This document shows positions 56,555 through 64,000 of a stretch of 64,000 nucleotides of DNA, one piece after another (positions within the stretch are counted from its first letter, which is position 1; the number at the start of each line of letters is the position of its first letter). The DNA is taken from positions 27,159,221-27,223,220 of the forward strand of contig OW203986.1 in NCBI GenBank assembly GCA_934047225.1, read 5' to 3'. The DNA comes from Ypsolopha sequella. Lineage: Eukaryota > Arthropoda > Insecta > Lepidoptera > Ypsolophidae. The position numbers were made by a program, and so were the translations under genes. The notes under the pieces were generated by a model. It was given only the letters and a program-made list of their open reading frames with translations. It did no database searches and was not told where the DNA came from.

Positions 56555-57834
56555 AGTATATAATATACGTTGACCAGGGTCACAACCACAGAACATATTA
56601 ATAAGGAATAGAAATGCCATGACAGCCGTGACTGCGACGCACCACTGTGATCAATACGTCAAGGCATTACCCGCGGGGCTCTCATTTCTCAACCGAACGC
56701 GTTAGAACAAACATATCGTAAAAATGGTGTATTGCGGCGTAGAAAATTGTCTTCGAATAACACAAATAAGACATCCAAAGAAATTTCATTTCACTCGTTA
56801 GTACTGTAAACATGTATTTACTGTGATGTTTACAGAATGAACCTTGCGGTAAATAAAATTTCAACCTTATCATGAAATATTTAGCGTTGTAGGGAGTAGC
56901 GTTGAAATTAGACTATATTTTGTCCATTGCAGGTTATAAAGAGTATCACACATTGAGTTAGAATATTAACGCCGCAATGTATATTTTTTCAAACATTATC
57001 AACCCGGACCTAACTGTGTACGGCCGCTGGTCATGGCTTTTTACACACCTATGTATAATTGCACATTGCCATGACGTGTTTGGTATTTTACATATAAGCT
57101 TCATTGAAATACGGTGTTATTTTGGCTGTATGAAGACGGGTGAATCTATGTGTACGTGGCGTATGTTTACTAACGTATTCCAAAAAGCGTTGACAGCGGT
57201 GCTCGTATAAAATTAGTTTCACGCCATCCCCGTGGTCACAACGATAATAATAAAGAAAACTGCATCCAAATCCGTTGAGTGGTTCTCGAGTTAAAACGGA
57301 AGACAAAGACTAGAATAGTTTTCATGAAAAAGTCAGAAAAATCAACTATTTAATCATTTATGTGTTTACCTAACTTTATCATCCGCCAGTTTTATGTATA
57401 AATAATATTTGAAAGACTTTACCTATAAACGGTGTTATGTCAAAATTTTGAATACTTCTCGTTTGATTTTCAAAAGGTTATTGGTGTAATTTTATTAATT
57501 TGATATATTTTTTTTTTTTTTAATATCTGTAATAGTTACGGAATAATTGCCTGGTCACACTTAACGATTACACCCTGTATATATGCATTCATATAAACAA
57601 ACACTAAATTGAACTGAAGTATCACAACAAAGAAAGGCTATACCTATTCATTTCAATATCTTTTCTTCTCGCTAATGTTCGTTTCTCTTCAACGTTTCAT
57701 TGTTCTCACGTTCAATTTGTAAAGGCAATAATCCGTGAACCTTGCCTGTCGTGTCGTTGTCACTCGCGTATTTTTACCTAAACGTGAAAGAAAGGAAGAT
57801 TTTCATCACAACGTTGTTGAGTTCTCGAAAATAT
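56555..57834. other. Nothing recognised
   Basis: 1.3 kb, no supported gene or repeat. Confidence 0.4.
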
Positions 57835-58195
57835 AATACCTGCTAGGCGCGTGCCCAGCTTTCAAAATATAATACCGGGTCTGGTTTATTCGTCCAAGTA
57901 CCATGTGTAAATAGTTTACTCTACCAGGCGCGTGCCCAGCTTTCAAAATATAATACCGGGTCTGGTTTATTCGTCCAAGTACCATGTGTAAATAGTTTAC
58001 TCTACCAGGCGCGTGCCCAGCTTTCAAAATATAATACCGGGTCTGGTTTATTCGTCCAAGTACCATGTGTAAATAGTTTACTCTACCAGGCGCGTGCCCA
58101 GCTTTCAAAATATAATACCGGGTCTGGTTTATTCGTACAAATACCGGGTATAATTAGACTGCTCTACCAGGCGTGTGCCCAGCTTTGAAAATAGA
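57835..58195 (+). repeat. 81-bp tandem repeat, about 4.3 copies
   Basis: Unit includes AGGCGCGTGCCCAGCTTTCA, AAATATAATACCGGGTCTGG, TTTATTCGTCCAAGTACCAT and GTGTAAATAGTTTACTCTACC. Inner copies are nearly identical; the first and last are diverged. 81 is divisible by three, which keeps a minus frame open by chance. Confidence 0.92.
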
Positions 58196-58511
58196 GGAGT
58201 TCATCGGGGGAATATTTCTTTAATTATATGGAATTATTTTATGTTTGAATAAATTGAATATTTCTTTAATTATATGGAAATATTTTATATTTAAATATTT
58301 TTTTTATGAACGTTTTTAAGCGTTTTGGGGGGGTCATGAACTCGCTGACCTCTCCCGTCCCGGGTTGCCTGTACTCTACTGATCATACTGAACAACTTGC
58401 ATAAAGAAACATACCTAGGCAACTAAAAATTATATTTCACATGGGCATAAAAAATGTATTAGATTTTTAAATCTAGTAAGGAGAGATTTTTTTTTTTATT
58501 ATTTTCAAGAA
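58196..58511 (+). repeat. 50-bp tandem duplication, otherwise plain
   Basis: GAATATTTCTTTAATTATAT GGAATTATTTTATGTTTGAATAAATT and a second copy at 58257 with small changes. The rest has no feature. Confidence 0.6.
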
Positions 58512-58688
58512 GAAAAGACAAATATTTTGTGAAAAAATTCATCGGACCAAGATTTGAACCTATAACCTCTCTTACAAGGCGAGTTCAGGCAACCTCGGTG
58601 GCTCTTGCCTTGTAAGCGAGAGATCGCAGATTCAAATTCTAGGCCGAGGAACTTTTTCACAAATTTTTTGGGTTTTTTATTTGTCTAG
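58512..58688. mobile_element. Foldback element with tRNA-Thr-like arms
   Basis: Inverted arms meet at 58585-58600. The plus arm reads CTTGC-CTTGTAA-GCGAG, a perfect 5-bp anticodon-like stem with loop anticodon TGT, then AGATCGCAGATTCAAATTCT (T-arm/B-box-like). CCTCGG...CCGAGG could form an acceptor-like helix; no D arm. The minus arm has the same CTTGTAA loop. The outer flanks TTTTTCACAAA and TTTGTGAAAAA also pair. Confidence 0.55.
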
Positions 58689-59479
58689 AGTTGGCTTAGC
58701 GCGAATAATAAAAAAGGTTCTATTTTATTTTGTGGGAAAGTATGTATCTTTAGGAAAGTGGTTTAATTTAGTGGTATATTTACACCCACTTGGTTTCGCT
58801 TAGTTCCTAATTTTGAGGGGAGTTATGAGCTTTTAGAATAACAAGTTTGAGGTACCATCTTTTTAAATAAAACCGTAAATTTATTTTGAATCGATATAAA
58901 ATTATAATTTACAAATTTTAACACACAAAATCACCCTTGGTCCCTTGATCCCTTGGGCCGCGCATGACCGAAATATGAAATAGAAGGATCAAAGGCTCTT
59001 TATGACCTCTAAGTATATCACTGAAATAGGGGTATACGGACAATATGTCTGTTTATATAGAAAGATACAGAGCTATTGATAGATAGACAAAGAGCTATAA
59101 CGATCCTTACCACTAGACAAAATAATAAAACCTGGTCCCGAAGAAAGAATTCTTAGATTACATTAAATTGTTCCGACTTGCTATGGGCCAGAATTAAATA
59201 AATAGTAAAACAAACGGTCACTTACAGAAAAAATTACAAAATTCGTAAAAATAAACCGACAAATAACATGTTTATAATAAAGGAACATATAATAGACCAA
59301 TTTTCTCCTGTAAGAAAATGCTTACAGTCCTTTGAGATGAAAGTACCTATCGGTATTGATACTTAAACAGTTATTTTAATTATTACAATTTTAAATTTCT
59401 GATGAGATTTCTTTTCGAACATTACTTCTATAATCAATTAAATATACAAAAAGCTTATCGTCACGACATATGTCCCAGA
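58689..59479. other. Nothing recognised
   Basis: No supported gene. Confidence 0.35.
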
Positions 59480-59745
59480 GAGGGTGTTTGTGTCCGAGTG
59501 TGGACTGTCAACAGAATAGCCAACACTCGGAACCATCTTTTCAACGACGATTTTTACGCCGTGATAGGGGATGATCGCCGTCCTTTGGGCACAATCTTTA
59601 TGGCATGCAAGTTTACTTCACACCGTTTACCTTCACCGTTCAGCAAGTGGTTACCATACAAATATTGTGCACATCAATTCCGAAAAACTCATTGGTGCCT
59701 GCTCGATATGCATGAGTCAACCTCGGGTCTCTAGAGTCAAGAGTC
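59480..59745 (-). repeat. SINE, minus orientation
   Basis: Contains 'CGTTTACCTTCACCGTTCAG' CAAGTGG (inverse of the SINE body) and 'CATCAATTCCGAAAAACTCA' TTGGTGC, as in the 29391 copy, plus 'TGTGGACTGTCAACAGAATA' at the 3' end. Confidence 0.65.
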
Positions 59746-59889
59746 TGGTGTCGTACCTTGGTTCAATTTTGCTGATGCTATTTGGATCACACACACAAAG
59801 TTTATTTCTATTTATTAAAATGGACCTGAAGCACGGGTTTATTTGGTTATGTAGCTCTGTGTATGTATTTATTTATAGATATGGAGCAT
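59746..59889. other. Nothing recognised
   Basis: Short AT-rich stretch. Confidence 0.3.
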
Positions 59890-59912
59890 ATAAATAATAA
59901 AAACAATTAAAA

Positions 59913-59956
59913 CACGATATATTTCGACTCCTACTGTGGAGTCGCCATCAGTCGAA
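59913..59956 (-). ncRNA. Hammerhead-like motif, ATATAT family, box mutated
   Basis: Minus strand: TTCGA, CTGATGG (last A is G), stem II GACTCC-ACAGTA-GGAGTC, then GAAATATATC. Confidence 0.45.
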
Positions 59957-60111
59957 TCGATTCGATTGATTGATTCGACTGATGACGACTCCATCAGTCG
60001 AATCGATTCGATTGATTGATTCGACTGATGACGACTCCATCAGTCGAATCGATTCGATTGATTGATTCGACTGATGACGACTCCATCAGTCGAATCGATT
60101 CGATTGATTGA

Positions 60112-60155
60112 TTCGACTGATGACGACTCCACAGTAGGAGTCGAAATATATCGTG
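60112..60155 (+). ncRNA. Hammerhead-like ribozyme motif, ATATAT family, core intact
   Basis: TTCGA (60112-60116), box CTGATGA (60117-60123), extra C, perfect 6-bp stem II GACTCC/GGAGTC, GAAATATATC (60143-60152). Stem I is short: CGA pairs with TCG. Confidence 0.5.
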
Positions 60156-60175
60156 TTTTAATTGTTCTTATTATC

Positions 60176-60599
60176 TATATGCTCCATATCTATAAGTAAT
60201 TAAATGCCATACAAAGGTAATAATAAAAAATATTTATTTGAATCTGTGTATGTATGTGGTATTAATACTTCTATCTCTATGGAAAGGACACGAAGCAATC
60301 TGTGATTCGAAAGCTGAACGACATTGTCGAAACGGCTGAAAGCCACTCGTCGGAATTGGCAAGGATCGAATAGAGAGCTTCTCTTGTGTGCATCGATGGA
60401 CTAATTTGATTGATTGGCTCTTGGAATCTTGCAAAAGCTTGAGCGAACTTGAAAATAACTTGAAAATAAAGATGAATGAGCAAGTCGTACACAATGCATA
60501 TAATATATATACTTTACTTTAGTCTGGTAATCATATTTCTGGATCCCACGTGACAAGCCCGACTTAGTTTGGGGTCCACTGGAAAACGTAGACATTAAC
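60176..60599. other. Nothing recognised
   Basis: No supported gene. Confidence 0.35.
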
Positions 60600-60725
60600 G
60601 GCCTGTTTCACCACTTCCAGATAAGTGATATCCAGAAGATAAGTTTAAAAATGGAACACATTTTGTATGCGTTATTTGTCACATATAACTATCAGGCACT
60701 TATCTGGAAGTGGTGAAACAGGCCC
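60600..60725. mobile_element. 126-bp MITE with GGCCTGTTTCACCA ends
   Basis: Arms GGCCTGTTTCACCACTTCCA GATAAGTG and CACTTATCTGGAAGTGGTGA AACAGGCC are perfectly complementary over 28 bp. Flanks TTA and TAA would fit a 3-bp TWA target of PIF/Harbinger type, but the duplication is not clean. Confidence 0.8.
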
Positions 60726-60892
60726 TAAATAATCTGTTTTTAATAATTTATTATAACTGTTTTCTTTTTATGTTTCTTTTTATGTTTAGATTAAGGATTT
60801 AATTTTAAAGCATGTCTAAGTGTAAGTTTTCAAGAAATAAATAATTTGTATTGTATATAATATATGAATACCGGAAATAAAAAAGGGTGTAT
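60726..60892. other. Nothing recognised
   Basis: AT-rich. Confidence 0.3.
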
Positions 60893-60957
60893 AGTAGTTT
60901 ATGCTACAAGTGCGGTAAGGAGGCAATAACTTACGAGAATGATTTGAAACACGAACA
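60893..60957 (+). repeat. GTAGTTTATGCTACAAG repeat, end fragment
   Basis: GTAGTTTATGCTACAAGTGC then AACTTACGAGAATGATTTGAA ACACGA, the first 60 bp of the family at 12317 and 30263. Confidence 0.5.
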
Positions 60958-61590
60958 AATTCAAGAAAAATGAGAAAAAGAAAACTCGTCATGATACTGT
61001 CGTGATACTTATCATGATGGAATTAGTATGTAGTAGATGCCTGAGACCAATCAGAAGATCGTTAAATGGTCTATATTTTACGGAAAAATAAAACAAATCA
61101 AGTTTAATTTTCCTGGTGAATTTCGAGCAATAGCGAAGACGATCATAAAAGGATTTCCGTTTCTCCAAGGAACCCTCAGTAGCGACGTAGTGCACATCAG
61201 TTCACAGTTGTTCCGGTTCAGTAATTAAGTACAAACGTGCCAATTATTATTGTTCTCTGAAACATGATAATTATTTGTTTCCAGCACGTTAACTGCACAG
61301 ACATTACTGCGATATTATTCCACCGAACATTCGCAGCTCTGTGCTTTTCATGCAGTTACTGAGTAAACTATGAACGTTAAAAGACCGCCTGGAGAGGAAT
61401 GAAACAATGAAAGATTTGAAGACGTGCTGTTGCTACGGGAACCGTACTGCTGGCGTCGTCGTAGCGAAGAAAGGCACAACCTGCAAAAAATACATATCGA
61501 GCAAAATGGGTTTGAAAAAAAAAAGCATTTTTATGTTTGTTTTTGATATAATTTATTGACTGACTAATATTCTAATATAAAATACTAATA
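60958..61590. other. Nothing recognised
   Basis: No supported gene. Confidence 0.35.
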
Positions 61591-61634
61591 TTCGACTGAC
61601 GACGGCCCCAAGTGGGTCGAAATATATATCGAAA
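61591..61634 (+). ncRNA. Hammerhead-like ribozyme motif, ATATAT family, core intact
   Basis: TTCGA (61591-61595), box CTGACGA (61596-61602), extra C, stem II GGCCC-CAAGT-GGGTC (one G-T pair), GAA, an AT-palindromic stem III and UH, and TCGAA pairing with the first TTCGA. The stem I match is perfect. Confidence 0.5.
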
Positions 61635-61781
61635 GTTTTATTTTTTATTTAATTTCAACCATAACATTCATAAAGATCTGTATATATATATATATAATAA
61701 AACAGTAAAAAAAGCTTTTATTAAGTAAAAATATTTATTATGATATAATTTACATTTAAAAAAAAAAACAATATTCATTAT
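61635..61781. other. AT microsatellite and plain DNA
   Basis: A (TA)n run near 61680-61697, then an A-run near 61759. Confidence 0.5.
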
Positions 61782-62130
61782 AATATATATAATCGGGTCT
61801 ACCGCGATAAATGTTTACCTTTTTTACGAAAAGGGGACAACCCGACGTTTCGAGACAGTTGCATGTCTCGTGGTCTACGGGAAACTGGCAAGTATGGCGA
61901 GGCGCAGTGATGAGATGCAGGTGACGACCGAAGTATTTTTCTTTTACCCGCATAAACACTTTAGTCTTTAAAACTAATTGTTATCTAATTCACGCACGGC
62001 ACACAACACTCACAGTATCTGGAGATGCACTAAGAGAAGAAACCCGCGATTTAAAGGGGACAAACGTCGGGTTGTCCCCTTTTCGTAAAAAAGGTAAACA
62101 TTTATCGCGGTAGACCCGATTATATATATT
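61782..62130. mobile_element. 349-bp element with perfect 69-bp inverted repeats
   Basis: Arms 61782-61850 and 62062-62130 are exact reverse complements (AATATATATAATCGGGTCTA ... CAACCCGACGTTT). Such perfection suggests recent insertion or arm homogenisation. The core of about 210 bp is non-coding and includes a GAGACA...TGTCTC hairpin (61853-61872). Confidence 0.85.
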
Positions 62131-62854
62131 ACAATGTGTACGAAACGCGAGAGTTTAAAGTTAAAAAACAATATTTCCTCATTAAAAAAAAAAAAAAATT
62201 TCTATAGACATCAATAACGAAAATGACCTCCTAAGATGAAAGAGCGCATAATGATAACTTGTGCCTTCACTATTTAGTAGCATAATTTTCGTAAGAGAGA
62301 GCACTAAAACTAAAAAACAAGGTCCTGTTTTTGCAAGTTTAGCCTTTTCATTTATCTATAACATTCTTATTTTTGTAGTACAAAAAAAGTAAACTGTCCA
62401 ATTATTTGTGTCTTATAACTTAACGCAACCCAATTGTGCCCATTCATCTTCAACAAATAAATAGATTTTTGTTGCAGATGTGTTTTTTTTTATGTTCTAA
62501 ACAAAAAAAAACAAATTTTTAGGCAGATGCGCCTCTTTTCCTAAATCCGAATATGAATAATTCAATTTCGAAAAAAAATACAGTTGTGCCCTTTTTCGTT
62601 AAGAGGGCAGCGTAGCCATGTACTACGAAAATAACGGTGTTCCCGTAGAACGAGAATAAAACTTTATTGTTATTTCAAGAGATCAAATAAACTAGAGTTT
62701 TATGTTATTTTGACATGATTCAGACTTTCAGACATGCTGAATGTTTGTTTAATGTAGGGTTCTAACTTTGATTTACTTGCTAATATTTTAGCTGTAATAA
62801 AACAAAAAAACATACGTGTTTTGTCACAAGTTGACGACATAATCAAAAAAGCGT
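62131..62854. other. Nothing recognised
   Basis: No supported gene. Confidence 0.35.
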
Positions 62855-62937
62855 CGGTTTTTCCGATTGCAAACTGTCAGTGAAATAGTCAACACTCGTG
62901 CTTACTGACGATTTTTACGTCCCAACGAGCCGTTCAA
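62855..62937 (-). repeat. SINE fragment, minus
   Basis: 'AACTGTCAGTGAAATAGTCA' ACACTCG and 'GACGATTTTTACGTCCCAAC' match other minus SINE copies (2390-2440, 59500-59560). Confidence 0.45.
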
Positions 62938-62970
62938 TAGCTGGATTGTGAAAAAGCCGCAGAACACTAA

Positions 62971-63187
62971 AATTCAAAATTTGCTCAATAGTTATTCAAC
63001 AAAACCTTATTACCTACGTATTGTTTAAACTGTCATCGCAAAGGTTTCATTGATTTCTTTACATTAGAATATTAAATATAAAACTTTAAAATTCTTATTT
63101 TCATAATAAAGGAAACTGCGATGGCAGCATATACAATACATAGGTAATAAAGTTTTGTTGAATAACTATTTAGCAAATTTTGAATTT
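62971..63187. mobile_element. 217-bp MITE
   Basis: Arms AATTCAAAATTTGCTCAATA GTTATTCAACAAAACC.. and GTTTTGTTGAATAACTATTT AGCAAATTTTGAATT, with CATCGCA and TGCGATG further in. Arms about 75 bp. Confidence 0.75.
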
Positions 63188-63251
63188 AAATGTTCTGTTT
63201 CGATTAATTAGAAAAAGGATGGTTTTTCACAATACGGCTGCTAAACGGTTC

Positions 63252-63710
63252 TTAAGGCGATACCAAAAAAAATGCGGTTTTTTCGAATCCATTTACTCCA
63301 CTATAACGTCGTCTACGTATTTAATTTTTGGGTAAATGTTTATTGAGTATTTGATTAAGATTCTCACTGAAGGAAAAGGCGATTGGATGAAATTTTCTCG
63401 ATAGAATTTAATTGCGAAAAGACCTCTAAATTAAGATTATGTTTATTTTGCGAAATCCATCGCTATGAATACTCTAAATTGTTTTATTTTTTCCTGTCAT
63501 TCTGAAATCCTAACTAATTTCATTGTGAAATTGCATTCAAAATGTGGATATTATGTATTTTTAAAGTCTCCTTGAAAATCTTTTTGACAAAATAGCTTAG
63601 TACATTTTATATTAATAAAAAACCGACTTTTTGCTACTTTTCCACGAAAACTGAGGGTTTTTTCGCATATGGAGTAACAGGGACGCTAAAACTTTTACGT
63701 ATCGCCTTAA
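63252..63710. mobile_element. TTAA-flanked MITE, diverged relative
   Basis: TTAAGGCGATAC at the left and GTATCGCCTTAA at the right: TTAA plus an 8-bp inverted end. The arms also share ATTTACTCC and GGAGTAAC. The interior 'ATGAAATTTTCTCGATAGAA' resembles the copy at 49022. Confidence 0.7.
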
Positions 63711-63729
63711 CGTATCTATGTACTTTGCA

Positions 63730-63850
63730 GTTTTTTCCTTTACCGTTCAGCAAATAAGTAAATAAATTCTAGGCACGGATTATATTCGAACCCCAGATCT
63801 TAAGATTGGAGCCTGGCCTTTTACCAACTTAGCTATTGCTTATAGCTATT
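63730..63850 (-). repeat. SINE fragment with tRNA-like head, minus
   Basis: Inverse of the SINE body (TTTTTTCCTTTACCGTTCAG CAAATAAGT), then 'GGATTATATTCGAACCCCAG' (inverted B box) and a decayed head. Confidence 0.55.
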
Positions 63851-63894
63851 GCTATTATATTAGCTGCAAAAAGCTGCAATGAATCCATCATTAG

Positions 63895-63999
63895 GTACAA
63901 TATACGATCGGTAAGTGTGGCTAGGTAGGATAACTTGGTCTAAGGCTTAGACTAAGTTATCCTACCTATGTAACCCCACTTACCGATTGTATGTTGTAC
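63895..63999. mobile_element. 105-bp palindromic MITE at the window edge
   Basis: GTACAATATACGATCGGTAA GTG is answered by CACTTACCGATTGTATGTTG TAC, and AGGTAGGATAACTT by AAGTTATCCTACCT near the centre. One base remains after it, so the full outer extent is unknown. Confidence 0.75.
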
Positions 64000-64000
64000 G

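Larger units (their letters stand above)
59890..60175. repeat. Inverted-arm element with hammerhead-like motifs and a 46-bp tandem core
   Basis: Outer arms ATGGAGCATATAAATAATAA and TTATTATCTATATGCTCCAT. Inside each lies a hammerhead-like motif (59913-59956 minus, box CTGATGG; 60112-60155 plus, intact). Between them about four 46-bp units (CATCAGTCGAATCGATTCGA TTGATTGATTCGACTGATGACGACTC) repeat the stem I, box and half of stem II of the motif. Confidence 0.75.

Noticed and set aside
57806..58108. Minus-strand 100-codon frame with a 27-residue repeat
   Set aside because: Produced by the 81-bp tandem repeat; the repeat is non-coding in context and the flanking copies break the frame.
59402..59897. 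Plus-strand frames of about 110 codons
   Set aside because: They cover a minus-orientation SINE and its flank; no protein family likeness.

Overview
Organism and character. The window looks like gene-poor, AT-rich insect DNA, most probably from a moth or butterfly. I infer this from the style of the dispersed repeats: tRNA-headed SINEs with a 'CTTGCTGAACGGTGAAGG' body, a repeat running from 'AGGGTTCCGTACC' to 'GACTCGCACTTGGCCGG', RTE-type LINE tails, and many short inverted-repeat elements. No database search was possible. I found no convincing host protein gene. The only host-type gene I can support is a complete tRNA-Val(AAC) on the minus strand at 46922-46994.

Layout. 1-18,500 holds degraded transposon relics, RTE tails, several MITE/foldback elements and a striking higher-order tandem array (10143-11163). 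About 19,000-24,110 is a two-gene DNA transposon. One gene (plus strand, two exons) encodes a SWIM zinc finger plus a YqaJ-type PD-(D/E)XK exonuclease. The other (minus strand, two exons, convergent) encodes a THAP finger plus a DDE transposase. Both reading frames are open once spliced. The gene pair matches what is known of the ISL2EU (IS4EU) superfamily. 25,155-29,375 is a nearly full-length non-LTR retrotransposon: ORF1 is intact (PHD finger, coiled coil, baculovirus-FP-like C-terminal region), and ORF2 (endonuclease plus reverse transcriptase) is broken by two frameshifts close to the catalytic FADD motif. From 29,390 to 64,000 the window is a mosaic of SINEs, MITEs, Helitron-like ends, foldback elements, three minisatellites and LINE tails around the single tRNA gene.

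Most interesting signal. At least fourteen short segments on both strands fit the order of a hammerhead ribozyme: stem I, CTGANGA box, stem II hairpin, GAAA, a six-base palindromic stem III, NUH, stem I. They fall into two families, with stem III ACCGGT or ATATAT/ATGTAT. Stem I sequences differ between copies yet still pair, as a conserved RNA fold would require. Four copies keep the full core. Several loci hold two copies in inverted orientation. Hammerhead motifs are known in Penelope-like retroelements, so these are probably Penelope-type ends, although no Penelope reverse transcriptase is visible here.

How parts work together. In the transposon, the THAP-DDE protein would bind the ends and cut, while the YqaJ protein is a presumed accessory nuclease. 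Both genes start near the outer ends, in CpG-rich stretches that share an inverted GTGTGACGT motif. In the LINE, ORF1 is an RNA-binding chaperone-type protein and ORF2 the nicking and copying enzyme. The many MITEs must depend on transposases encoded elsewhere.
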